Part shown: positions 35,310-44,174 of the stretch, piece by piece
Numbering within the stretch: the first letter of the stretch is position 1
Layout of the letters: each line of letters starts with the position of its first letter
NCBI GenBank assembly: GCA_028696165.1
Contig: JAQVHQ010000001.1
Span: forward strand, 1-64,000
Reading direction: 5' to 3'
Length of the DNA stretch: 64,000 nt
DNA from: Lachnospiraceae bacterium
Lineage (GTDB): Bacteria; Bacillota; Clostridia; Lachnospirales; Lachnospiraceae
Notes under the pieces: model-generated
What the model was told of the DNA's origin: nothing
Databases searched by the model: none
The model's input: only the letters and a program-made list of their open reading frames with translations
Position numbers and translations under genes: made by a program

Positions 35310-35331
35310 AGAGTGGACTCGCGTCCACTCT
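35310..35331 (-). promoter_or_regulatory. Leader hairpin upstream of rimP
   Basis: AGAGTGGAC and GTCCACTCT, nine perfect pairs around a TCGC tetraloop, lie about 12 bases before the rimP ribosome site in the operon leader. It may stabilise the mRNA 5' end; no T-tract follows. Confidence 0.55.
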
Positions 35332-35359
35332 CATGCTGTCTACTATTTAATTCTTTACA

Positions 35360-35388
35360 AGTATAGCACTTTCCCGTTTAAAAAGCAA
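35360..35388 (-). promoter_or_regulatory. Promoter of the rimP-nusA-infB operon
   Basis: On the minus strand TTGCTT (35383-35388), 17 bases and TATACT (35360-35365) give a leader of about 65 bases holding the hairpin at 35310-35331. Confidence 0.65.
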
Positions 35389-35396
35389 GGTTTATT

Positions 35397-36374
35397 TTAC
35401 TTTGTCCCCTTGCCGCTCATGATCTTTCTTAAGTTATCTCCAAGGATCATCAGATTATTGCCGAAAGGATTCACTGCTATTCCTTTCAGACTCTCATGCA
35501 GCTGTTTCATAACTCCGCCAAATTCCAGAATCAGTGCATCGTATTTATTCTCACGATTGTATTTTACAAATTCATGAATATCAGTAAATACAGGAAGATA
35601 AGTATCTCCCTCCTTATTTTTCAAAAACGGGATTCTTCTTAGTTTATCCTGTTCTTCTCTGCTTAATTTCAGCTGTTCTTCATCTAATTTAAACACTGGC
35701 ATAAGCAAAGTACCTTTCAGAAGGTCAACTAATAGTTCTTCCTGCAGTTCTTTACATTTTTCCTGATCTCTGCTGTCTGCAGGTTTATGCATCTCCTGCA
35801 TAAAGTACATGGTGGTAAGCTGTAATTCCGGATTGCTTACCAGTGCCGCACGATTTTTAATTTCTGATGGATCTGGTTTTCTGCAGATTTTATCAATCAT
35901 AAGAATAATATGTTCATCATCAGAATTCACCAGAAGTGCATTGGCACCAAACGCAAACATATTGGAAAAGAATCCCAGATACTGTTCCTTTTTTACCTGC
36001 ATAGCACGAAGCTTCACTCCTGCTTCCTGATATTTCGCTGACGCTTTTTTCATCTTTTCTTCTGTTGTATAGAGAAGCACTTCATCATCAAAAGTTTCTT
36101 CATCGCACACAACATATGGCATATTTGTAGGTGCAAAGAAAAGTATAAAGAAAGACTCGAGTCCTTTCACTTTTTCAATGGTAAGTGAGTAAAATAATTC
36201 TGCCTTTGTCTCGCTTTTTTTCTTTTCCTGCTCATCTGTCTCATCTTCCTGAAGCTTTAAAGCCTGCTGATATAGATAGTATGTCTCTTCCAGGGGTAAT
36301 TCCTGATATACCTTTAACTGGAATTTATTATCCCGGATTAACTGATTCAATTGTTTTTCACGCTCTTTTGTCAT
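35397..36374 (-). CDS. SseB family protein
   Basis: This protein of about 325 residues ends with an SseB-type domain (TYLPVFTDIHEFVKY and GIAVNPFGNNLMILG). The first two thirds, rich in charged residues and with a second possible SseB-like unit (FFILFFAPTNMPYVV), is less clear. SseB was named for a serine-sensitivity effect in E. coli and its role is unknown. The start at 36374 follows AAAGGGG; the frame opens earlier at 36443, overlapping parC. It lies downstream of parC on the same strand. Confidence 0.75.
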   Translation of the reverse strand: MTKEREKQLNQLIRDNKFQLKVYQELPLEETYYLYQQALKLQEDETDEQEKKKSETKAELFYSLTIEKVKGLESFFILFFAPTNMPYVVCDEETFDDEVLLYTTEEKMKKASAKYQEAGVKLRAMQVKKEQYLGFFSNMFAFGANALLVNSDDEHIILMIDKICRKPDPSEIKNRAALVSNPELQLTTMYFMQEMHKPADSRDQEKCKELQEELLVDLLKGTLLMPVFKLDEEQLKLSREEQDKLRRIPFLKNKEGDTYLPVFTDIHEFVKYNRENKYDALILEFGGVMKQLHESLKGIAVNPFGNNLMILGDNLRKIMSGKGTK

Positions 36375-36414
36375 ATGATCCCCTTTGTCCTTGAATAGCA
36401 AGTTCTGATACCGG

Positions 36415-38667
36415 TTATATACGGACTTTTGTACCCTTGCCATCCCGTTTTGCTAATTTTAATTTGTTCAGACTCATTTCTTTATCTTTGTATGAAATAT
36501 TGTATTCTGTCCGGTTTTCCAGCATATAAGCATGTTCCAGATAATCACCCTGTCCCAGACGTATTCCCCGTACACCGATAGCAGTCTTTTTCTTTTGAGG
36601 TACATCCGTCTTTAAGAATTTCAAGAAGTAGCCATCATGGCTTTGCAGTACCACATGTTCCATACAATCTGCAGCTGCAATTAGAATAACTTCATCCTCT
36701 TCGCTCAATTTCGTTGCCACAATCGTACGTTTGGAAGCTTCGAATTCATTTCCTTCCACCTGTTTAAGCATACCCTGTCTGGTTACAAACATCAACTGGC
36801 TTCCCATAAGGCTTGTCAGTCCAGTTACATAACAGATATTTTCTGTTGAGCTGTCATAATTGCATACATTATCAACCGGTACTCCCTTATCACGAAATCT
36901 TGACATTGGAAGATCAGACACCTTAATCGTGTGCATTCTTCCAATATTGGTAAATACACAGATTTTGTCCGTGTTCATACAAGTAAATATATGCTTGTAC
37001 TCCTGATGCGCCGCTTCCTTATTTCTCTCATATATATTCTTATCTATGGTTTTGGCATAGCCAAAACGGTCCATAAGGAATACAACTTCCATCTCTTCTA
37101 GTTTCTTCTCTTCGTAGACAGCTTCTTCTGCATTCTCAATTTTAGTCTTACGCTTACGGGCATATTCCTTTTTGGTTGCATCCAAATCATCCATAATTAC
37201 CTGAGCCATGGAATCATAATTATTTAAGATATCTTCGTAGCGATTAATATTTGCCACCGTAATATCATGTTCTGCCATAAGAGCTTCTACTTCCAGCCCA
37301 ATCAGACGATATAGACGCATTTCCAGTATAGCGGTTGCCTGTCTTTCTGTAAAGCGTAAATTAGCTGCTGCCTTTTTACTCTTTTCTGATTTAAACTTGA
37401 TGTCACTTACATCACCTTCTACCAGGCACGCTTTTACCTGTTTCTGATTCTTGCTTCCTCGAAGAATCTCTATAATCAGGTCAATGACATCACAGGCTTT
37501 AATGAGTCCTTCCTGAACCTCCCGCTTTTCAAGTTCTTTCTGAAGCAGTGTCTGATATTTTCTGGTAGCAACTTCAAACTGAAAATCGATATGATATTCT
37601 ATAATCTGTTTTAAGCTTAATATCTCGGGTCTGGAATTTGCCACCGCAAGCATATTCACGCCAAAAGTATCTTCCAGTCTGGTCTTTTTGTAGAGCATAT
37701 TGGTCAGATTCTCGACATCTGTTCCCTTGCGAAGTTCTAATACGATACGAATACCTTCCTTAGATGATTGGTTTGATATATCTGTGATATCAGAAGTTTT
37801 CTTTGTCTCAATCAGATTTACCACATCATTTAAGAACTTGCTGATTCCTGCTCCAATCATGGTATAAGGAATCTCTGTGATGACCAGATAAGTCTTACCA
37901 TTTTTTCCAGTCTCATACTCCACTTTACCGCGGAGTTTAATCTTACCTGTTCCTGTTTCATAAATGGACAACAATTCATCTTTATTAACAACCAATCCTC
38001 CGGTTGGGAAATCCGGACCTTTGATGTACTTCATCAATCCTTTAACAGAGATAGTATTGTCCTTCATATATGCCTTTACAGCATCTATGACCTCAGCCAG
38101 ATTGTGAGGAGGAATACTGGTTGCCATACCAACTGCGATACCATCCGCTCCATTGATAAGCAGATTCGGCACACGTACCGGCAATACCACAGGCTCCTTC
38201 TCCGTCTCATCAAAGTTGGGCTGAAAATCAACCACATCTTTATCCATATCACTTAAGTATACCTGTTGGGTGATTTTCTGGAGTCTGGCTTCCGTATAAC
38301 GCATGGCTGCTGCCCCATCCCCTTCGATAGAACCGAAATTGCCGTGTCCATCCACCAGCGGCTGTCCCTTTTTAAATTCCTGAGACATCACTACCAGTGC
38401 ATCATATATGGAGCTGTCACCATGAGGATGATATTTACCCATGGTATCACCTACAATACGGGCACATTTTCTATATGGGCGGTCATATCGGATACCCAGT
38501 TCATACATATCATATAAGGTTCGACGCTGAACCGGTTTTAATCCGTCGCGAACATCCGGCAATGCTCTTGCCACGATAACACTCATAGCATAATCAATAT
38601 AGGATTTCTGCATCACTTCAGAATATTCGGTTCGGATAATCTGTTCTTCTACTGCTTTCTTTGCCAT
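36415..38667 (-). CDS. parC: DNA topoisomerase IV subunit A
   Basis: This 750-residue type IIA subunit has the catalytic tyrosine in [10 protein letters not shown] (about residue 125) and the quinolone region [12 protein letters not shown], where the positions matching GyrA Ser83 and Asp87 are both unchanged. The C-terminal domain has weak beta-propeller repeats and lacks a clear GyrA box, so ParC is preferred over GyrA. It decatenates chromosomes with ParE. It follows parE by 21 bases. GGAGA precedes its start. Confidence 0.88.
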   Translation of the reverse strand: MAKKAVEEQIIRTEYSEVMQKSYIDYAMSVIVARALPDVRDGLKPVQRRTLYDMYELGIRYDRPYRKCARIVGDTMGKYHPHGDSSIYDALVVMSQEFKKGQPLVDGHGNFGSIEGDGAAAMRYTEARLQKITQQVYLSDMDKDVVDFQPNFDETEKEPVVLPVRVPNLLINGADGIAVGMATSIPPHNLAEVIDAVKAYMKDNTISVKGLMKYIKGPDFPTGGLVVNKDELLSIYETGTGKIKLRGKVEYETGKNGKTYLVITEIPYTMIGAGISKFLNDVVNLIETKKTSDITDISNQSSKEGIRIVLELRKGTDVENLTNMLYKKTRLEDTFGVNMLAVANSRPEILSLKQIIEYHIDFQFEVATRKYQTLLQKELEKREVQEGLIKACDVIDLIIEILRGSKNQKQVKACLVEGDVSDIKFKSEKSKKAAANLRFTERQATAILEMRLYRLIGLEVEALMAEHDITVANINRYEDILNNYDSMAQVIMDDLDATKKEYARKRKTKIENAEEAVYEEKKLEEMEVVFLMDRFGYAKTIDKNIYERNKEAAHQEYKHIFTCMNTDKICVFTNIGRMHTIKVSDLPMSRFRDKGVPVDNVCNYDSSTENICYVTGLTSLMGSQLMFVTRQGMLKQVEGNEFEASKRTIVATKLSEEDEVILIAAADCMEHVVLQSHDGYFLKFLKTDVPQKKKTAIGVRGIRLGQGDYLEHAYMLENRTEYNISYKDKEMSLNKLKLAKRDGKGTKVRI

Positions 38668-38688
38668 TATTCTCTTCTCCTGTATTCT

Positions 38689-40611
38689 TTAGATATCAAG
38701 TTCTGCATCCTGAGCATGTTCATAGATGAATGCCTTACGAGGCGGAACATCTGTACCCATAAGTACTTCGGTAATATCCGATGCCATACGCGCATCTTCT
38801 ATCTCCACCTGTTTTAAAATTCTGGTTTCCGGATTTAAAGTAGTCTCCCAAAGCTGCTGCGCATCCATCTCACCAAGGCCTTTATATCTTTGCAGAGTAA
38901 AGGAACCCCTGTGGGTTTTTCGATATTTCTCCAGTGCCTTGTCATCATACAGATACTCTTCTTCACCTTTAGACGGCATTACCTTATAAAGAGGAGGCAT
39001 GGCAATATATACATGTCCTTCGTAGATAAGTTCCGGCATAAAGCGATAAAAAAGGGTCAGAAGCAGTGTGGAAATATGTGCTCCATCCACATCCGCATCC
39101 GCCATAATGACTATTTTATTATATCGAAGTTTCGTGATGTCAAAATCATTTCCATAACCTTCTGAGAAACCACAGCCAAAAGCATTAATCATAGTCTTAA
39201 TCTCGGCATTGGCAAGAACCTTATCTATGGTGGCTTTCTCTACATTCAATATCTTACCCCTGATAGGCAAAATTGCCTGAAAACTCCGGTCTCTGGCAGT
39301 TTTTGCCGAACCGCCTGCGGAATCTCCCTCTACGATAAATATCTCACATATAGAGCCATCCTTTTTCTCACAGTTTGCAAGCTTTCCATTGGAATCAAAG
39401 GAATACTTTTGTCTGGTCAGCAGATTTGTCTTCGCACGTTCCTCTGTTTTACGAATCTTTGCTGATTTTTCCGCACAGCCTAAGACATTTTTTAAAGTTT
39501 CCAGATTACGGTCAAAATAATATACCACCTGCTCATTTACCACTTTGCCGGTGGCCTTGGCAGCATCCTGGTTGTCCAGCTTCGTCTTTGTCTGACCTTC
39601 AAAACGAGGCGCCGGATGCTTAATGGATACAATAGCTGTCATACCATTTCGAATATCTGCTCCGGTGAAATTCGCATCTTTTTCTTTTAGGACTCCGATC
39701 TCACGTGCGTAATTATTCATCACAGTAGTAAACATAGTCTTAAACCCTGTCAGATGTGTGCCTCCCTCAGAGTTATATATGTTATTGCAGAATCCAAGCA
39801 CATTCTCCCTGAATTCATTGGTATACTGAAATGCCACTTCTACAGTAATCCCATCGGCCTCGCCTGAAAAATATACCGGCTCATGAATTACTTCTGTTTT
39901 CTTATTTAACTCCTTGACAAACCCAATGATTCCATCCGGTTCATAATACTCAATACTTTCCTTTACTTCATCCCTCAAATCTTCAAATAGAATGTGTAGT
40001 TTCGGATTCAGATAAGCGGTCTCATGAAGTCTGCTCTTTACTTCTGCTGCTGCAAACCGGGTCTTTTCAAAAATTTCCGGATCAGGCAGGAAATTTACAC
40101 ACGTACCTGTGTTTTTACATTTTCCGATAACCGGAAGCAATCCATCCACCAGTTCCATCTTCGGGATTCCCTGCTCATAATAATCGTGATGAATCTGTCC
40201 GCCTATTCTAATCTTTATATCCAGATAGGTGGACAAGGCATTGACCACCGAAGAGCCCACCCCATGGAGCCCTCCGCTGGTCTTATATACTGAATCATCA
40301 AATTTTCCGCCGGCATGAAGTGTGGTAAATACCAAACGTTCTGCCGGTACTCCCTTCGCATGCATATCGACCGGGATACCACGGCCGTTATCATCTACTG
40401 TACAGGAACCATCTTTTTCCAAGGTTACATGAATAAAATCACAGTAACCTGCCAGATGTTCATCCACTGCATTATCCACGATTTCATAAATCAAATGGTT
40501 GAGTCCCTTCCTCGAGACACTTCCGATATACATTCCCGGTCTTTTACGAACCGCCTCCAGTCCCTCCAATACAGAGATATTCTCTGCACTATAAGTACTT
40601 TTCTTAGTCAT
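38689..40611 (-). CDS. parE: DNA topoisomerase IV subunit B
   Basis: This 640-residue ATPase subunit has the GHKL site (VDNAVDEHLAGY, DDNGRGIPVD, GGLHGVGSSVVNAL), a transducer domain and the Toprim metal site (EGDSAGGSA, DADVDGAHI). It is paired with the parC-type subunit and not beside recF or dnaN, so ParE is preferred over GyrB, although sequence alone does not settle this. The ribosome site is AAGGAAGG. Confidence 0.88.
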   Translation of the reverse strand: MTKKSTYSAENISVLEGLEAVRKRPGMYIGSVSRKGLNHLIYEIVDNAVDEHLAGYCDFIHVTLEKDGSCTVDDNGRGIPVDMHAKGVPAERLVFTTLHAGGKFDDSVYKTSGGLHGVGSSVVNALSTYLDIKIRIGGQIHHDYYEQGIPKMELVDGLLPVIGKCKNTGTCVNFLPDPEIFEKTRFAAAEVKSRLHETAYLNPKLHILFEDLRDEVKESIEYYEPDGIIGFVKELNKKTEVIHEPVYFSGEADGITVEVAFQYTNEFRENVLGFCNNIYNSEGGTHLTGFKTMFTTVMNNYAREIGVLKEKDANFTGADIRNGMTAIVSIKHPAPRFEGQTKTKLDNQDAAKATGKVVNEQVVYYFDRNLETLKNVLGCAEKSAKIRKTEERAKTNLLTRQKYSFDSNGKLANCEKKDGSICEIFIVEGDSAGGSAKTARDRSFQAILPIRGKILNVEKATIDKVLANAEIKTMINAFGCGFSEGYGNDFDITKLRYNKIVIMADADVDGAHISTLLLTLFYRFMPELIYEGHVYIAMPPLYKVMPSKGEEEYLYDDKALEKYRKTHRGSFTLQRYKGLGEMDAQQLWETTLNPETRILKQVEIEDARMASDITEVLMGTDVPPRKAFIYEHAQDAELDI

Positions 40612-40630
40612 AGATAGTTAACCTTCCTTA

Positions 40631-41518
40631 TTATTCTGTAGTTCCAGTCATGATGGTATTGCCGTTATCATCATATATAGAATAACCCTTCCTGCATACT
40701 TTTTTCGCATTATCCAGGACATAATAAGCTCCAATCTGTGTCTCAGGCTTATCCAATGACTGACGTACGTGGTAGTATCCTTTATAATCAGGTGATACTG
40801 TTGTATGCTTTGCACTGCTGCTTTTCGCTGTATTTGCAGATGTTTCTTTCACATCAAATCTGGTCAGATCAAAACGCTGGATGATATTACAGATTTTGTC
40901 TACATATCTGCTGTCTGTTGCATAGCCGCCTGACTTAATAATCTGAATAGCTCTAGTGTAATCAGTTTCACCTTTTAATCCTTCATAACGAAGACCATTA
41001 TCATCGGTTGCCCCCAGAAGGTAAGCAGAATGATCTGCTACCGAATCTTCCATGCAGGCATACTTACGAAATGCAGCTGTAATAACAACATCCTGTCCAT
41101 TATATTCTTCGTGGGTGTTCTTCGTATAAGAACTTACGCCGTCCCACACACTATCGGCCCAGGTATTTCCGGAAAGCACAACCTTCATACCAAAACAGTT
41201 GTTTGCTTCCACAGCAAGGTCCGTAGACATATATCCAGACTCTAAGATACACTGTGCTGCACTGACACTGGCAAGAATCCCGGATGTCTGATAATCTTCC
41301 TGACACACCTCACCGATTATTTCCACGCGTTCTTCCTCACTTAAAGCAGTAAAAGCCGCCACCTGAGTATCTCCAGTCTGTTCCTCTGCTGTCTGGGTAT
41401 TTGTGGTCCGGTTGTCTGCCGTCTGCGTTCCTGCTGCAAAAGCCGGTGACACCTGCAGACATACACCTACACAGATTCCAGTTAAACCCTTTGCGTACCA
41501 TTTCCATTTTTTATTCAT
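40631..41518 (-). CDS. Secreted glucosaminidase (GH73-type)
   Basis: This 295-residue protein has a signal peptide (basic start, hydrophobic core ending near AFA at residue 29), a Thr/Gln-rich spacer, and a GH73-like glucosaminidase domain at about residues 55-225. The catalytic Glu is likely in AAQCILESGYM, and ANNCFGMK is a family mark. The C-terminal 60 residues look like an SH3-type or wall-associated domain. It would cut peptidoglycan glycan strands outside the cell. It is monocistronic, with a promoter at 41620-41649. Confidence 0.85.
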   Translation of the reverse strand: MNKKWKWYAKGLTGICVGVCLQVSPAFAAGTQTADNRTTNTQTAEEQTGDTQVAAFTALSEEERVEIIGEVCQEDYQTSGILASVSAAQCILESGYMSTDLAVEANNCFGMKVVLSGNTWADSVWDGVSSYTKNTHEEYNGQDVVITAAFRKYACMEDSVADHSAYLLGATDDNGLRYEGLKGETDYTRAIQIIKSGGYATDSRYVDKICNIIQRFDLTRFDVKETSANTAKSSSAKHTTVSPDYKGYYHVRQSLDKPETQIGAYYVLDNAKKVCRKGYSIYDDNGNTIMTGTTE

Positions 41519-41619
41519 ACTGCTACCTCATATTCTTTTAGAATTGTATTCCCTCATGATTTGAAATCCCATATGACATTTTCGAAGTCATCAATCGAAC
41601 TCGCGTTCTTATAAATTAC

Positions 41620-41649
41620 AGTATAACACTAATTACCCTCATAAGACAA
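41620..41649 (-). promoter_or_regulatory. Promoter of the glucosaminidase gene
   Basis: On the minus strand TTGTCT (41644-41649), 18 bases and TATACT (41620-41625). The leader of about 100 bases can fold small hairpins (GAACGCGAGTTC). Nothing else is seen in the gap from 41650 to 41774. Confidence 0.5.
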
Positions 41650-41774
41650 ATATTTTCTTTTTACATTATACAAATTTCTCAAATATTATATTACAGGAAA
41701 TTTTCTTATAACTTCAATGCAGGCACACTACCTGTATTGGCTGCTTGTTTTTACTGTTGTTTTCTATACAGCAA

Positions 41775-41803
41775 AAAATCCCGAATATAAAATTCGGGAT
41801 TTT
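41775..41803 (-). terminator. Terminator of tRNA-Glu
   Basis: AAAATCCCGAAT and ATTCGGGATTTT, 12 pairs around a 5-base loop, lie 3 bases past the tRNA; T-tract on the minus strand. Confidence 0.8.
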
Positions 41804-41805
41804 AG

Positions 41806-41877
41806 CAGTCCGTAGGGGAATCGAACCCCTGTTTCCGCCGTGAGAGGGCGGCGTCTTAACCGCTTGACCAACGGACC
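41806..41877 (-). tRNA. tRNA-Glu (anticodon CTC)
   Basis: The minus strand folds as a full cloverleaf: acceptor GGTCCGT/ACGGACT with a G-U first pair, D-arm, anticodon arm CCGCC/GGCGG with loop CTCTCAC giving anticodon CTC, and T-arm AGGGG-TTCGATT-CCCCT. It reads GAG. The 3' CCA is not encoded; the tail is G then CTA. Confidence 0.95.
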
Positions 41878-41887
41878 GTGCTTGATT

Positions 41888-41916
41888 ATAATACAACACT
41901 TTATTTCAAAAAGCAA
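41888..41916 (-). promoter_or_regulatory. Promoter of tRNA-Glu
   Basis: On the minus strand TTGCTT (41911-41916), 17 bases and TATTAT (41888-41893) stand just before the tRNA start. Confidence 0.6.
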
Positions 41917-41976
41917 GCACTTTTTTAATTTATTTTAATTTTTATGAGAATCATGTACTTTTCATGTTATTTGAAA

Positions 41977-42996
41977 CTATTCGAACAATCTGGTATTTGT
42001 GGTAACATACTCCACACCGTAATCATAAATCAATTCCAGTGCTCTGCTCTTATCATCGATTGTCCAGGCAGCCACATGAATGCCTTTATCTTTATATTTC
42101 TTAACAGTCTCAGGTGTGAGTGCCCCATCGATTGCACTAATGTTCGCATTATTGGCGATACACCATTCCAAATTGGCATCATCCATAGCTCCTGTGAGCA
42201 ACTGAATAGATAAATCCGGATAGAGACTTCTAAGCAGCTCCAGATTTTCTTTTAGAAACGATATCACATAAGCTCGTTTTGTGAGTCCATGTGCTTCTAC
42301 CATCCCCATAATCTCTGTAAGCTGTTCCTGGGTACAGTCCATTTTTAACTCAATCACCGGGTGAAGACTTGGAAAATCTTCCACAATGCTTAAATATTCA
42401 TCCAGAGAAAGCATGGTCACATCAGAAAAGGTCTCTATTCCACCCTCTGCTAATCTATGGGCCTGTGCTTCTGCCATGGTAATGTCTGTCACATTCTCAT
42501 TTACTCCAAATACCCTCTGAAGAGACTGGTCATGTAAAATCGCATACTGACCATCTGCTGTAATCCATACATCACACTCTACTCCCCAGAACCCATTCAG
42601 TCCTGCCCATTGGAAGGCATCTCTGGTATTCTCTGGCTGATTAGAGCTTAATCCTCTGTGAGCAATAAACTTCGCATCTCCCAGGAAAAGGTCCTGGGTC
42701 TTGCCATCTGCTCCTATATCTTTGCCATCTACTACTGTATTTGCCTCTCTGGCGCCTCCTGCTCCCACATAACTTGCTCCAATCCATGTGGATTTTGCCA
42801 TGGTTCCATCTTCATAGAAGTAAAACCAGCGTCCGTCCAGATTCTTCCACCCGGTTACCGGTTCCTGACTCTCCTGCAGATAGCACCACTTATCTTCTAC
42901 TTTCTCCCAATGTTCCGCAAACACATACTGTCTGCCAAGAGTAAGCATCACACACGCCCCTATAACACTCATCAGCAGCTTTACATACTTCTTCAT
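41977..42996 (-). CDS. Secreted glycerophosphodiester phosphodiesterase with wall-binding repeats
   Basis: This 339-residue protein has a signal peptide (about residues 1-27), one or two choline/wall-binding-type repeats (GWKNLDGRWFYFYEDGTM) at about 30-75 and a GDPD domain from about 105. Catalytic motifs are AHRGLSSNQPENT, ECDVWITADG and HDQSLQRV, with ELKMD and AWTIDD later. It would split glycerophosphodiesters, or teichoic-acid or lipid products, at the cell surface. GGAG precedes the ATG; the promoter is at 43113-43142. Confidence 0.88.
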   Translation of the reverse strand: MKKYVKLLMSVIGACVMLTLGRQYVFAEHWEKVEDKWCYLQESQEPVTGWKNLDGRWFYFYEDGTMAKSTWIGASYVGAGGAREANTVVDGKDIGADGKTQDLFLGDAKFIAHRGLSSNQPENTRDAFQWAGLNGFWGVECDVWITADGQYAILHDQSLQRVFGVNENVTDITMAEAQAHRLAEGGIETFSDVTMLSLDEYLSIVEDFPSLHPVIELKMDCTQEQLTEIMGMVEAHGLTKRAYVISFLKENLELLRSLYPDLSIQLLTGAMDDANLEWCIANNANISAIDGALTPETVKKYKDKGIHVAAWTIDDKSRALELIYDYGVEYVTTNTRLFE

Positions 42997-43112
42997 ATAT
43001 AGTTCTCCGCTCGTATCATCTCTTAATTCACTTTTTTATCTCGTCTATCTTATCATTTTCTTATTATTTTAACAACTGCTGTTTTTGTCCTGGCTATCTA
43101 CACTTCTTTCAT

Positions 43113-43142
43113 ATTATATTTTCTTATCTGTCATCATTTCAA
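43113..43142 (-). promoter_or_regulatory. Promoter of the GDPD gene
   Basis: On the minus strand TTGAAA (43137-43142), 18 bases and TATAAT (43113-43118). The leader is about 110 bases, AT-rich, with no clear structure. Confidence 0.6.
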
Positions 43143-43184
43143 TGGCTGTCTTTTCATTTTTTTATCTGTCCTATCAATTATTCA

Positions 43185-43213
43185 TTGCATCACAGTGTTC
43201 AAAAGTTTATACT
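43185..43213 (+). promoter_or_regulatory. Promoter of the PHP phosphatase gene
   Basis: TTGCAT (43185-43190), 17 bases and TATACT (43208-43213), divergent from the GDPD promoter; CACGGAGG precedes the ATG. Confidence 0.6.
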
Positions 43214-43263
43214 TAACTTCATAATCCGCTTTACTGTATTCAAATAACACCACGGAGGAACTT

Positions 43264-44124
43264 ATGGAAAAGTTTATAGATTTACATGTACATTCTAACT
43301 GCTCGGACGGCACTTATTCCCCCACCGAATTAGTCAGATACGCAAAAGAAAAAGGTCTGTCAGCCTTTGCCCTGACAGACCATGACACTACCGAAGGAAT
43401 TGCAGAAGCACTGTCTGCTGCCCGTGAATATGATATGGAACTTATACCCGGCATTGAATTATCTACCAACTACGAAGGCCGTGACATCCACATGCTCGGA
43501 TTGGGCATTGATACCAATAACATGGATTTCCAAAAGAAACTTCTGGCATTTCAGGATTCCAGAGATATCCGTAACCAGAAAATCATTGAACGCTTAAGAG
43601 AATACGGCATTGACATTTCTCATGAAAAGATGCTGAAAGAATTTCGCGATGGTGTGTGGACCAGAGCCCATTTTGGTCGTTATCTCCTCGACCATGGCTA
43701 TGTCAAAGATATGAATGACGCATTCAATAAATACATTGGAGATAAGGCACCCTGTTTTGTTCCTCGAGAGAAAGTGACACCATTCCAGGCAGTCTCCCTG
43801 ATTCATGAAGGAGGCGGATATGCCGTGCTGGCACACCCGCTGCTCTATCATTTCAAATCCGGTGGATTGGAAAAACTTGTAAATCAATTATGTGAATTTG
43901 GATTAGATGGACTAGAAGCTATCTATTCCACCAACCGGTTCAGTGATGACAGCAATATGAAGCTGCTGGCAAAGCGACATAGTTTAAAGATCACAGGTGG
44001 TTCGGACTTTCACGGTTCCAACAAGCCCTTTATTGACTTAGGAAGCGGTCGTGGAAATCTAAAAATCCCCTATGAATTATGGTTGCTTCTCACCCAGGAT
44101 CCACCGCACTGGACCACTGAATAA
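43264..44124 (+). CDS. PHP-domain phosphoesterase (YciV/RnaAM type)
   Basis: This 286-residue PHP protein has the four metal motifs: DLHVHSNCSDG near residue 6, LTDHDTTEG near 37, PGIELSTNYEG near 65 and GGSDFHG near 253. An intervening AHP motif (VLAHPLLYH) is near 190. The closest match is the 3',5'-nucleoside bisphosphate phosphatase/5'-RNA exonuclease group. It is monocistronic on the plus strand. The substrate is inferred from the family. Confidence 0.88.
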   Translation: MEKFIDLHVHSNCSDGTYSPTELVRYAKEKGLSAFALTDHDTTEGIAEALSAAREYDMELIPGIELSTNYEGRDIHMLGLGIDTNNMDFQKKLLAFQDSRDIRNQKIIERLREYGIDISHEKMLKEFRDGVWTRAHFGRYLLDHGYVKDMNDAFNKYIGDKAPCFVPREKVTPFQAVSLIHEGGGYAVLAHPLLYHFKSGGLEKLVNQLCEFGLDGLEAIYSTNRFSDDSNMKLLAKRHSLKITGGSDFHGSNKPFIDLGSGRGNLKIPYELWLLLTQDPPHWTTE

Positions 44125-44174
44125 AATCTTACCACACTAGACATGACTGTTTAATATACCCTCTTATCAGCTTG

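Noticed and set aside
36415..40611. Reading the topoisomerase pair as gyrA/gyrB.
   Set aside because: No clear GyrA box is visible in the C-terminus and the pair is not beside recF or dnaN, so topoisomerase IV is favoured; gyrase is not fully excluded.
43003..43263. Search for a riboswitch or small RNA between the GDPD and PHP genes.
   Set aside because: The stretch is AT-rich with two divergent promoters and no conserved RNA motif that I could recognise.
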